Assembly (NCBI GenBank): GCA_026988015.1
Contig: JALSMA010000050.1
Coordinates: 1-43,935, forward strand
Direction of reading: 5' to 3'
Origin: Desulfobulbaceae bacterium
GTDB lineage: Bacteria; Desulfobacterota; Desulfobulbia; Desulfobulbales; Desulfocapsaceae
DNA: 43,935 nucleotides
The position numbers and the translations under genes were made by a program. The notes beneath the pieces were generated by a model that was not told the origin of the DNA, did not search any database, and saw nothing but the letters and a program-made list of their open reading frames with translations. Positions 19,041 to 27,599 of the stretch are shown piece by piece; positions within the stretch are counted from its first letter, which is position 1; each line of letters begins with the position of its first letter.

Positions 19041-19252
19041 CTGAATCCGTCAGCATTCGATGATGACGCAGCTTGCTTTTTTTTGAACACGTTGATTGTA
19101 GCCAACTATAGTTTCATGTTCAATGACCGAAATATGTATCGTTAGCCCCCCCTGAATGGAGGCGAGTGATTTTGCGACACATACCTGATTTCAAATTATA
19201 TGACTGGATTTCAGGATGTTAAAAACAGTCATCAAGCCATAACCGATTCAGG
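19041..19252 (+). repeat. Dispersed repeat, copy A (composite)
   Basis: This spacer element starts CTGAATCCGT and ends ACCGATTCAGG, which are inverted copies of each other. A T8 run lies 35 bases in (19077-19084). It is longer than the other copies: the part from about 19150, including GGAGGCGAGTGATTT and TTTCAGGATGTTAAAA, aligns along its length to copy C, so the first 110 bases seem to be an additional partial copy plus filler. Confidence 0.65.
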
Positions 19253-19299
19253 AATCTATAATTTCCACAAAAAATCAGTATGGATCAGGAGAACTAACC

Positions 19300-19854
19300 A
19301 TGAATGAAGTGATTGTTGAAATGGCTGATAAAATGGCTAAAAGTGTAGAAACTTTTAAAAATGAGCTTTCCAAGGTACGAACAGGCAGAGCCTCCATTTC
19401 TCTTCTCGATGGAATTTCAGTTGATGCGTACGGTAGTCCTATGCCCATGAACCAGGTTGCAACGCTGACCATTCCAGAGAACAGGATGATCGCCATTCAA
19501 CCTTGGGATCCTCAGATGGTTCCCGCCATTGAAAAAGCTATCATGAAGTCTAATCTTGGCCTAGCACCCGCTAACGACGGTAAGGTTATTCGTCTTACCA
19601 TTCCTCAGCTTACAGAGGAGCGACGCAAAGAACTCGTTAAGCAGGTACGTAAAGTTGCTGAAGAGTTTCGTGTCGCCATAAGAAATGTTCGTCGAGAAGC
19701 CATTGATACTCTGAAGCAGCAAAAGAAGGATAAAGATATTTCTGAGGATGATCTTTTCAAACTGCAGGATGAGGCTCAGAAAGAAACGGACCTTTATGTG
19801 AAGCAGATTGATGAAGTGACCGAGCACAAAGAAAAAGAAATGATGGAAATCTGA
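19300..19854 (+). CDS. frr: Ribosome recycling factor
   Basis: The 184-residue protein splits post-termination ribosomes together with EF-G. ELSKVRTGRASISLLDGI and IRNVRREAIDTLKQQKKDK are diagnostic when read in parts. The C-terminal half is a long helical hairpin. AGGAG precedes the ATG. It is separated from pyrH by the repeat element, so it may not depend on the pyrH transcript alone. Confidence 0.97.
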   Translation: MNEVIVEMADKMAKSVETFKNELSKVRTGRASISLLDGISVDAYGSPMPMNQVATLTIPENRMIAIQPWDPQMVPAIEKAIMKSNLGLAPANDGKVIRLTIPQLTEERRKELVKQVRKVAEEFRVAIRNVRREAIDTLKQQKKDKDISEDDLFKLQDEAQKETDLYVKQIDEVTEHKEKEMMEI

Positions 19855-19981
19855 TCTTTTTTTTCTTTCGAATGGGCAGGTATACCATTATTTGCTCATA
19901 ATTGGCTGGAGTGTCACTGTTGCTATTTTTTTTTGCTGTGCTTGGCTCTTTTCCTTCTCTGTACAAACTGCACCTTATATT

Positions 19982-20728
19982 ATGCCTGTACCAGATACCC
20001 TTGACCAGTTATTCATTCCGCGCCATGTTGCCATCATCATGGATGGTAACGGGAGATGGGCTAAACGTCAGCATAAACCACGTTTGTATGGGCATAAAGT
20101 AGGTGTTGATTCTGTCCAGGAAATTGTAGAATGTGCCACTGAATGGGGGATCGAAGTCCTGACACTCTATGCTTTTTCTACAGAGAACTGGAAACGTCCA
20201 GCTGATGAAGTTGGCGGTCTTATGGGACTTTTGAAGAACTATCTTCAGAAAGAACTCAGCAGGATGGTGAAAAATGATATTCGCCTCACCTGTATTGGTG
20301 ATATTGAGAATCTCCCGACCGATGTACTGGAAGTTCTTCGGAACACCATGCAGGAGACAAGGGACAACAGGAAACTGACCCTCAACCTTGCTCTTAGCTA
20401 TGGTGGCCGTGCCGAACTTATCCGAGCTGTTAAAAATATTATTAACAAGGTGGATTCAGGTCGGTTGCAGATTGATGAGATAGATGAAAGACTCATTGAT
20501 TCTCAGCTCTATACAGCTGGCCTTCCTGATCCGGACCTATTGATCCGCACCGGTGGAGAGGCCAGACTTTCCAATTTTCTTCTGTGGCAGGCATCGTATG
20601 CTGAAATTTATTTTACAGATATAATGTGGCCTGAATTTCGGCAAGCTGCCTTTACTAGGGCAATAATTGAATATCAAGGTCGCGAACGACGTTTTGGCAA
20701 GACCAGCGCACAGATAAAGAGTGGGTGA
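19982..20728 (+). CDS. uppS: Undecaprenyl diphosphate synthase
   Basis: From the ATG at 19982 the enzyme has 248 residues, close to the usual 250. It makes the C55 lipid carrier for peptidoglycan and O-antigen. HVAIIMDGNGRWAKR carries the catalytic Asp21, and RTGGEARLSNFLLWQ lies at the C-terminus. The frame is open upstream to a TTG at 19892 and would encode a hydrophobic segment. No start has a clear ribosome binding site. cdsA follows three bases later. Confidence 0.95.
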   Translation: MPVPDTLDQLFIPRHVAIIMDGNGRWAKRQHKPRLYGHKVGVDSVQEIVECATEWGIEVLTLYAFSTENWKRPADEVGGLMGLLKNYLQKELSRMVKNDIRLTCIGDIENLPTDVLEVLRNTMQETRDNRKLTLNLALSYGGRAELIRAVKNIINKVDSGRLQIDEIDERLIDSQLYTAGLPDPDLLIRTGGEARLSNFLLWQASYAEIYFTDIMWPEFRQAAFTRAIIEYQGRERRFGKTSAQIKSG

Positions 20729-20731
20729 CAC

Positions 20732-21526
20732 ATGAATCGACTGCTTCCAGGTATTGCTCTTGCTTTTTGTTGGCTGCTACTCCTGTTGAAAGGGTCGATT
20801 GCTCTTTTCGCCATGGTTTTACTTGTAGGACTTTCCATTGGAGCTTACGAGTATGCAAAAATGGCACTTTTCTCTGAGTGCCTGCTGCAGCCGTTCTTCT
20901 TTGCCATTCTCGTACTCCTTCCACTCCTCTCAGTTTTTTTTGTACCTCAACTTGGGATTGGTGGTGGGATTTTCTGCGCCTTTCTTCTCTTTGCTTTCTG
21001 GACCCTAGCAACATACAGGGAAGGCTTTGACAGCTACGCCTTTTTCTGTCGTTGTGGTCTTGGATTACTCTGGGTTGGTTTCTTAGGTACTCACCTTATG
21101 CTACTGCGCGAATTACCTCAGGGAAATGCCTGGTTGCTCATTCTTACCGGGATTACAGCAGGATCAGATTCCGGTGCTTATTACTGCGGCCGTGCTTTTG
21201 GTCGTCACAAACTGAGCCCCCTTATTAGCCCGAACAAGACCGTTGAAGGTGCCATGGGAGGAGTTGTTACTGGAATTATTGTCGCTGCCATTCTTGCTAC
21301 GCTGCTTTTACCCGTTGTTCCCTGGGGGTTTCTTGTGGTTGTAGCTTTTGTTCTTACTGTAGTCGGGATTTGTGGTGATCTTGTTGAGTCTGTGATAAAG
21401 CGTGCAACTGGTACAAAAGACTCTGGTGCCATTCTTGGTGGCCATGGCGGCATACTTGATCGTGCCGATTCAATACTTTTTGCTGCACCAATCATTTACT
21501 ACTCACTGCTTCTTCTTCCAGGTTGA
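20732..21526 (+). CDS. cdsA: Phosphatidate cytidylyltransferase
   Basis: This 264-residue membrane protein makes CDP-diacylglycerol from CTP and phosphatidic acid. About seven hydrophobic segments are visible. The signature near the C-terminus includes [31 protein letters not shown] and [11 protein letters not shown]. It is tightly packed between uppS and dxr, with one base to the next start. Confidence 0.95.
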   Translation: MNRLLPGIALAFCWLLLLLKGSIALFAMVLLVGLSIGAYEYAKMALFSECLLQPFFFAILVLLPLLSVFFVPQLGIGGGIFCAFLLFAFWTLATYREGFDSYAFFCRCGLGLLWVGFLGTHLMLLRELPQGNAWLLILTGITAGSDSGAYYCGRAFGRHKLSPLISPNKTVEGAMGGVVTGIIVAAILATLLLPVVPWGFLVVVAFVLTVVGICGDLVESVIKRATGTKDSGAILGGHGGILDRADSILFAAPIIYYSLLLLPG

Positions 21527-21527
21527 T

Positions 21528-22682
21528 ATGAAAACGCTTTCCATTCTCGGGTCCACAGGATCAATCGGCTGTAATGTTCTTGAAGTGGTTCGCAGTTTTC
21601 CAGATCGCTACACCGTTACCGCTCTCTCTGCAGGCCGCAATATCAGAAGACTGCATCGACAGATTCTGGAGTTTGATCCGGAGCTCGTCTCTGTAGTGGA
21701 CAAAGAGTCTGCTGCACAACTGCAGGGCATGCTTCCTGGAAAGTATAAAGATCGTGTCAGGTACGGTGTTTCCGGAAGTGAAGAAGTGGCATCTCTTGAA
21801 TCATCCGATATGACAATGTCAGCAATAGTCGGTGCGGCAGGCCTGTTACCAACTCTTGCAGCAATTGAAGCTGGCAAAGATATTGGACTTGCCAACAAAG
21901 AGACGCTGGTTATGGCTGGAAAACTGGTCATGGACTCCTGCCGTAAAAACAATGTTAAGCTCCTTCCCGTAGACTCTGAACATAGCGCCATTTTTCAGGC
22001 TCTCGATGCTGGTCATCGTGATGATGTAGCGAAGATAATTCTCACTGCATCCGGTGGCCCTTTTCGTGAGAAAACATTTCAACAGCTTGAATCTGTTACT
22101 CCTGAGCAGGCCCTTGCCCATCCAAATTGGGAAATGGGGCGTAAAATATCCATTGATTCTGCAACGCTCATGAATAAAGGGCTTGAAGTTATTGAAGCGA
22201 AATGGCTCTTTGATGTCACTGTGGATGAAATTCAGGTGGTGGTTCATCCACAGTCCATTGTCCATTCTCTGGTTGAGTTCCAGGATGGCTCAGTTATTGC
22301 TCAGCTTGGTCTTCCAGATATGCGTATTCCCATAGCCTATGCCCTGTCATACCCTCGACGCCTCGCCATGTCCCTGCCAGGATTGAATCTTGCTGAATGC
22401 TCCAACCTGGAATTCCATGATCCAGACTTTATACGATTCCCAGCCCTTGGTCTTGCTTTTACTGCAATCAAGAAAGGGGGAGTAGGCCCTGCTGTATTGA
22501 ATGCCGCAAATGAAGTCGCAGTTGATGCTTTTCTTGGTGGAAAAATTCCTTTCCTTGAAATTGCGCGAACAGTGGCTACAGTAATGGAGCTGGTACAGGA
22601 TGGCAGTGAAGAATGTGTCGATGATATCCTGGCTGCTGATAGGCAGGCTCGTAACGCTGCAACTATGTTGATTGAGGCGTAA
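21528..22682 (+). CDS. dxr: 1-deoxy-D-xylulose 5-phosphate reductoisomerase
   Basis: The ATG at 21528 gives 384 residues; the frame upstream only shadows cdsA. It converts DXP to MEP, the committed step of the MEP isoprenoid pathway. The NADPH-binding GSTGSIG (7-13), [19 protein letters not shown] and [20 protein letters not shown] are all present. With uppS and ispG it supplies isoprenoids in this block. Confidence 0.97.
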   Translation: MKTLSILGSTGSIGCNVLEVVRSFPDRYTVTALSAGRNIRRLHRQILEFDPELVSVVDKESAAQLQGMLPGKYKDRVRYGVSGSEEVASLESSDMTMSAIVGAAGLLPTLAAIEAGKDIGLANKETLVMAGKLVMDSCRKNNVKLLPVDSEHSAIFQALDAGHRDDVAKIILTASGGPFREKTFQQLESVTPEQALAHPNWEMGRKISIDSATLMNKGLEVIEAKWLFDVTVDEIQVVVHPQSIVHSLVEFQDGSVIAQLGLPDMRIPIAYALSYPRRLAMSLPGLNLAECSNLEFHDPDFIRFPALGLAFTAIKKGGVGPAVLNAANEVAVDAFLGGKIPFLEIARTVATVMELVQDGSEECVDDILAADRQARNAATMLIEA

Positions 22683-22715
22683 ATTATATACTATTAAAAA
22701 TTTATCAGGTCTTTT

Positions 22716-23792
22716 ATGAATACTGTTTTTTCTTTTATTGTCTGTCTTGGTATCCTAATCTTTGTGCATGAACTGGGACATTTTCTTTTTGCAAAACTGT
22801 TTAAGGTGAGAGTGCTCAAATTTTCACTTGGGTTCGGCCCCAAAATTCTAAGCAAAACTGTTGGCGATACGGAGTATCAGCTCAGTGCTCTGCCCTTGGG
22901 CGGATATGTGAAGATGTTTGGAGAAAATCCAGACGAACAGAAGGGTGCTGAAGAAGACAGGGCTGCCTCATTTGCTCACAAGACGGTATGGCAACGTTTT
23001 TTGATTGTCCTTGCCGGGCCGGTCTTTAATCTTCTTTTCTGTGTGGTCCTTTTCTTTTTTGTCTTTCTTGTTATGGGGCTGCCAGATAGTCGTGATACTA
23101 CAAAGATTGGTGATGTTACCGCCGACTCGCCTGCGGCCATTGCAGGAATCCAGGCAGATGATACCATTCTGACCATTAATGGTCAAGCCACTGAGCAGTG
23201 GCTTGATGTTCTCAATCTAGTGAAGGATTCAAAGGGAAGAGAACTTACTTTTCTTGTGGCCCGTGGTGATGAAGAGGTCAGCCTCGTGGTTACTCCTGCA
23301 ATTCTTCCTGTGAAAAATATTTTTGGGGAAGAGGTGGAAAAGCGTTACATGATAGGAATTGTCAAAGCTGAAGAACTCTATTATGTGCCCACCGGAGTGG
23401 TGGGCGCCATGGAGGCTGCAATGGCACAGACCTGGATGTATATAAGCCTCACGGTTCTCGGATTTGTCAAACTTATTCAGCAGGTTGTACCCGTTTCAGA
23501 GCTTGGTGGCCCCATACTTATTGCCCAGATTGCCGGAAAGCAGATGCAGGCAGGTTGGGTTAATTTTGTTTTTTTTATGGGTTTACTCAGTGTAAATCTG
23601 GGAGTGTTGAACCTCCTTCCCATTCCCGTCCTGGATGGTGGCCATCTGATGTTTTTGAGTTTTGAGGCTGTTCGGCGTAAGCCCATGAGTGAAAAAATGC
23701 AGATATTTGCACAGCAACTTGGTATGGCCTTTCTCGGGGTTGCAATGATATTTGTCTTTTACAACGATCTTGCTCGGATATTTGGATCGTGA
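22716..23792 (+). CDS. rseP: Site-2 protease RseP
   Basis: This 358-residue inner-membrane zinc protease has HELGH at 18-22 in the first membrane segment and the third ligand in PIPVLDGGHL near residue 305. A single PDZ domain is visible (about 120-200), against two in E. coli RseP. The family performs regulated intramembrane cleavage of anti-sigma factors and signal peptides. Its stop overlaps the GTG of tsaB. Confidence 0.95.
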   Translation: MNTVFSFIVCLGILIFVHELGHFLFAKLFKVRVLKFSLGFGPKILSKTVGDTEYQLSALPLGGYVKMFGENPDEQKGAEEDRAASFAHKTVWQRFLIVLAGPVFNLLFCVVLFFFVFLVMGLPDSRDTTKIGDVTADSPAAIAGIQADDTILTINGQATEQWLDVLNLVKDSKGRELTFLVARGDEEVSLVVTPAILPVKNIFGEEVEKRYMIGIVKAEELYYVPTGVVGAMEAAMAQTWMYISLTVLGFVKLIQQVVPVSELGGPILIAQIAGKQMQAGWVNFVFFMGLLSVNLGVLNLLPIPVLDGGHLMFLSFEAVRRKPMSEKMQIFAQQLGMAFLGVAMIFVFYNDLARIFGS

Positions 23793-24526
23793 GTTCTAAG
23801 CAGTCACTGATTCTTGCAATGGATACTGCGACCTCCTGCAGTTCCATTTCGCTCACCCGTGGTGTAGGAGCGGAAGGAGAATTGGTGGCAGAACTCACCT
23901 TAAACAGCAAGGTGACTCATTCCAGACGTTTGCTCAGTGGTATCGAGTGGCTGCTTACTGAAAATCATATATCCTTTGACGAGATTGATGCACTGGCTGT
24001 CGGTCTCGGTCCTGGATCGTTTACTGGGTTACGTATTGCCATGGCTACGGTTAAGGGTCTGGCAAGTGCGATGGAAAAGCCCTTGCTCGGAGTCTCAACA
24101 CTTGATGCGCTGGCATTTACCTGTTCCGGGGAAAGGCCTCTTTGTGTTCTGATTGATGCCAGAAAAAAAGAGATTTACAGACGCTGGTATACTCCAGATA
24201 TAAGAGGACGCTATAATGCCAATGGGTGCATAGAGGCCTTGCAACCTGCAGCTCTTCTTGCCGAGATTAACCATCCTGTACTGATGGTGGGTGACGGAGT
24301 TCTGGGGTATGGCGGCTTTTTAAGTAAACATCTGGAGGGGTTGTTGATGTTTGCTCCTCATCCTCTCCATTATCCTTCTGCTGCAGCCGTTGGCTTTCTC
24401 GGATGTGAAGAGCTTCAGGCCGGAAACATCATGGAGATTGAGAGCGCGACCCCTCTCTATATCCGGGCATCAGATGCTGAACTGAGCCTCATAAATAAAG
24501 AGCAGCAAGATCGAGCAAAAAAGTGA
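23789..24526 (+). CDS. tsaB: tRNA threonylcarbamoyladenosine biosynthesis protein TsaB
   Basis: The 245-residue protein begins SLILAMDTATSCSSISL and contains GLGPGSFTGLRIAMATVKGL, the TsaB hallmark. TsaB is an inactive paralogue that scaffolds TsaD in making t6A37 of ANN-decoding tRNAs. It starts at a GTG overlapping the rseP stop, so the two are coupled. ispG starts eight bases after it. Confidence 0.94.
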   Translation: MSSKQSLILAMDTATSCSSISLTRGVGAEGELVAELTLNSKVTHSRRLLSGIEWLLTENHISFDEIDALAVGLGPGSFTGLRIAMATVKGLASAMEKPLLGVSTLDALAFTCSGERPLCVLIDARKKEIYRRWYTPDIRGRYNANGCIEALQPAALLAEINHPVLMVGDGVLGYGGFLSKHLEGLLMFAPHPLHYPSAAAVGFLGCEELQAGNIMEIESATPLYIRASDAELSLINKEQQDRAKK

Positions 24527-24534
24527 TATAGGCA

Positions 24535-25608
24535 ATGATTTTACGAAGACGAACAAAAATGATTCATGTAGGGCGTGTTCCGGTGGGCGGGAACAGTCCT
24601 ATTGCTGTACAGTCCATGACTAATACGGATACCCGTGACGTTGAGACGACTGTTGCCCAGATTATGGCTCTGGAGGATGCCGGTTGTGAAATTATTCGGG
24701 TTGCTGTACTTGATACGGAGGCAGCACAGGCAATCAGTTCCATACGCGAGCAGATTACAATTCCACTCATAGCCGATATCCACTTTGATTCAAGGCTTGC
24801 TGTATCAGCTATGGAAAATGGTGCCCAGGGTATCAGGATAAATCCTGGGAACCTGGGGGGAGCAGATAAACTTGCCAGGGTGGTTGATGCAGCTAGAGCC
24901 TATCGTGTCCCCATCCGAGTCGGAGTAAACAGCGGATCCATTGAAAAGGATCTTTTAAAAGAACATGGTTATCCGACGTCTGAGAATCCCACTGCTCTCA
25001 TTGAGAGCGCCATGAGAAATGTACGTCTTCTGGAGGCACTGGATTTTGAAGAGATCAAGATCTCCATTAAGTCGTCAGATACACTCACGGCAATCAGTGG
25101 TTATCAGCAGCTTTCAAAGCTTACCGATTATCCCCTTCATCTTGGGGTCACCGAGGCTGGTGGCCTGATTGCAGGAACCGTGAAATCCAGTGTTGCTCTT
25201 GGTATCCTGCTCCATCAGGGAATCGGTGATACCTTTCGTATCTCACTCACCCGCGATCCAGTGGAGGAGATCCGAGTTTGCTTCGAGCTGTTGCGTTCCC
25301 TGAAAATCAGGGAACGGGGCCCGGAACTTATCTCCTGCCCTACCTGTGGCCGTACCCAGATAGATCTTTTTTCCATTGCTGAAGAGGTTGAGCGTTATGT
25401 ACAGAAGATGGAAAAACCGATAAAAGTTGCTGTTATGGGCTGTGTAGTCAATGGTCCCGGGGAGGCCAAAGAAGCTGATATCGGCCTAGCAGGTGGTAAT
25501 GGAGTCGGAATTATATTCAAGAAGGGAAAGTTGTATAAAAAAGTAAAAGAAGAGGAGCTGCTTGCTGCTTTTCTGGATGAGTTAAAGAAAATAGAGCAGA
25601 ACCAATAA
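24535..25608 (+). CDS. ispG: 4-hydroxy-3-methylbut-2-en-1-yl diphosphate synthase
   Basis: The 357-residue enzyme catalyses the penultimate MEP-pathway step. GGNSPIAVQSMTNTDTRD and GIRINPGNLG are family motifs, and the [4Fe-4S] ligands lie in CPTCGR and MGCVVNGPGE near the C-terminus. The start ATG lies in the typical position, with ATAGGC upstream. The cluster makes it oxygen-sensitive. Confidence 0.96.
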   Translation: MILRRRTKMIHVGRVPVGGNSPIAVQSMTNTDTRDVETTVAQIMALEDAGCEIIRVAVLDTEAAQAISSIREQITIPLIADIHFDSRLAVSAMENGAQGIRINPGNLGGADKLARVVDAARAYRVPIRVGVNSGSIEKDLLKEHGYPTSENPTALIESAMRNVRLLEALDFEEIKISIKSSDTLTAISGYQQLSKLTDYPLHLGVTEAGGLIAGTVKSSVALGILLHQGIGDTFRISLTRDPVEEIRVCFELLRSLKIRERGPELISCPTCGRTQIDLFSIAEEVERYVQKMEKPIKVAVMGCVVNGPGEAKEADIGLAGGNGVGIIFKKGKLYKKVKEEELLAAFLDELKKIEQNQ

Positions 25609-25613
25609 TGGTG

Positions 25614-25804
25614 GCGTCGTAAAAACTTTTCACCTGCCTTGTTGCTTCATTTTTCGTTTAATTGCTAACGTACCCTGGTACGCAGTAATTAAACAAAAAA
25701 TACGCGCTTCGCGCCTGCAGGAAGTGTTCAAAGAGTGCATCTGAATTTTTTCAGAGTTACTGCTTCCCTACTTAACCATCGGTTATTTTAGGTTTTTACG
25801 TAGC
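25614..25804. repeat. 191-bp palindromic element between ispG and proS
   Basis: The ends GCGTCGTAAAAAC (25614-25626) and GTTTTTACGTAGC (25792-25804) are inverted copies with two mismatches. Inside, GTTTAATTGCTAACGTACC (25656-25674) faces GGTACGCAGTAATTAAAC (25677-25694), a long nearly perfect hairpin. Smaller hairpins follow: CGCGCTTCGCG, and TCTGAA/TTCAGA at 25740-25755 around a T tract. It fills almost the whole spacer and looks like a non-autonomous mobile or REP-type element, different from the A-E family. Confidence 0.6.
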
Positions 25805-25826
25805 TATTAATAATAGGCATAGAAAA

Positions 25827-27539
25827 ATGAGATATTCACAATCACTGATTCCAACACTTAAAGAAACTCCGGCCGAGGCCGAAGTGGCCAGTCATCGTCT
25901 CCTGCTCCGTGCCGGATATATCAGGAAACTCACCGCTGGTATCTATACGTATCTTCCCCTTGGTCTTGCCGCCGTTCGAAAGGTCGAAGGAATTGTGCGT
26001 GAGGAGATGGCCCGGGCTGGCGCTCAGGAACTCCTGATGCCTATGGTTCAGCCAGCAGACCTCTGGCATGAAACCGGACGTTATGAAAAATATGGTCCGG
26101 AGTTGCTCAGATTTGTTGATCGTCATGATCGGGAATCCTGCCTGGGTCCAACCCATGAAGAAGTCATCACCGATCTGGTTCGACGTGAGATACGATCCTA
26201 CCGTGATCTGCCGAGAAATCTGTTTCAGATTCAGACAAAATTCCGCGATGAAATCAGGCCCCGTTTCGGTTTAATGCGTGGTCGTGAATTTATTATGAAG
26301 GATGGCTACTCTTTTGATGTGGATGATGTAGCGGCGGGTGAATCGTATCGGAAAATGTATGATGCCTATAAACGGATATTCAGTCGTTGTGGGTTGGATT
26401 ACCGGCCGGTTGAGGCCGATTCTGGAACCATCGGCGGCAGTTTCTCTCATGAGTTTATGGTGCTTGCAGATACCGGGGAAGATACCTTGGTGATTTGTAG
26501 CAACTGTGACTATGCGGCAAATAGTGAGAAGGCAGCAGTAACCGCTCCTCCTGCAGATGAAAGCCCCATGCTTGAACTGGTAAAAGTTGAAACTCCTGGT
26601 AAGCGAAAAGTTCAGGTGGTCTGCGACTTTATGGATATTGAGCCGCAACAGCTTGTTAAAACCATGGTGTATCAGGCGGGGGAGGAAGTGGTTGCAGTTC
26701 TTGTCCGTGGAGATCGTGAGGTACAGGAGGTCAAGCTGAAAAATTTGCTGGGTGCTGTTGAAGTTACAATACTTGATGACAAAGGAGTTTTCGACGCAAC
26801 TGGTGTTCCCACTGGGTATCTTGGTCCTGTCGGGATCAAAGTCAAACTGGTGGTTGACAATGAAGTAGCTGCCATGCGCAACTTTGTAACTGGAGCCAAT
26901 GAAAAGAACTATCACTTTAGAAATGTGAATATGGGACGTGATTTTGATGCCTTTGCTGTGGCTGATTTGCGACAAATCAACTCTGAAGATCCCTGTCCCG
27001 AATGTGGCAGTGACCTTGTCATGAAAGAGGGGATTGAGGTTGGTCATGTTTTCAAACTGGGAACCGGCTATTCAAAAGCCATGAACGCAGTTTTTCAGGA
27101 CAGTGACGGACAGGATAAACCCATGGTGATGGGATGTTACGGTATCGGAGTGAGTCGTATTGTGGCTGCGGCCGTTGAACAGAACCATGATGAAAACGGA
27201 ATGATTTTTCCCATGCCCCTGGCGCCCCTGCAAGTAATTTTACTTAATCTTGGCATTCATGATGAAAGTATCACTACAGTGGCCGAGAGTCTCTACCATG
27301 AGTTGCAGGAGAGGGGAGTTGAGGTGCTGCTTGACGATCGTGACGAGCGGCCCGGTTCAAAATTCAAAGATGCCGATTTGCTTGGTATTCCGCTACGGAT
27401 AACCGTTGGTAAACGTTTCACGAAGGATGGTGTGGTCGAGCTTCGCAAACGTGCCGGTGGAGAGGTTGAGGAGTTGAAACCTGAGCAGATAGGCGATAGG
27501 ATTGTGACTTTGATTAGCGACGGCATGCTTGCAGGATAA
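25827..27539 (+). CDS. proS: Prolyl-tRNA synthetase, bacterial type
   Basis: The 570 residues match the bacterial class with the editing insertion. The class II motifs include LLMPMVQPADLWHETGRY and GPTHEEVITDLVRREI; the YbaK-like editing domain spans about 235-390. The C-terminal anticodon domain carries DDRDERPGSKFKDADLLG. The enzyme charges tRNA-Pro and hydrolyses Ala-tRNA-Pro. It probably has its own promoter because a palindromic element separates it from ispG. Confidence 0.97.
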   Translation: MRYSQSLIPTLKETPAEAEVASHRLLLRAGYIRKLTAGIYTYLPLGLAAVRKVEGIVREEMARAGAQELLMPMVQPADLWHETGRYEKYGPELLRFVDRHDRESCLGPTHEEVITDLVRREIRSYRDLPRNLFQIQTKFRDEIRPRFGLMRGREFIMKDGYSFDVDDVAAGESYRKMYDAYKRIFSRCGLDYRPVEADSGTIGGSFSHEFMVLADTGEDTLVICSNCDYAANSEKAAVTAPPADESPMLELVKVETPGKRKVQVVCDFMDIEPQQLVKTMVYQAGEEVVAVLVRGDREVQEVKLKNLLGAVEVTILDDKGVFDATGVPTGYLGPVGIKVKLVVDNEVAAMRNFVTGANEKNYHFRNVNMGRDFDAFAVADLRQINSEDPCPECGSDLVMKEGIEVGHVFKLGTGYSKAMNAVFQDSDGQDKPMVMGCYGIGVSRIVAAAVEQNHDENGMIFPMPLAPLQVILLNLGIHDESITTVAESLYHELQERGVEVLLDDRDERPGSKFKDADLLGIPLRITVGKRFTKDGVVELRKRAGGEVEELKPEQIGDRIVTLISDGMLAG

Positions 27540-27599
27540 TTGAGACTCAGATAACGGTGTTTGGACAGCATCAGTTGTTTCAGGCCTGAGCGAGGGATA

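Noticed and set aside
26271-27047. Long open frame on the minus strand opposite proS (258 codons).
   Set aside because: It is antisense to a perfectly conserved synthetase, lacks recognisable motifs and is best explained by codon bias of proS.
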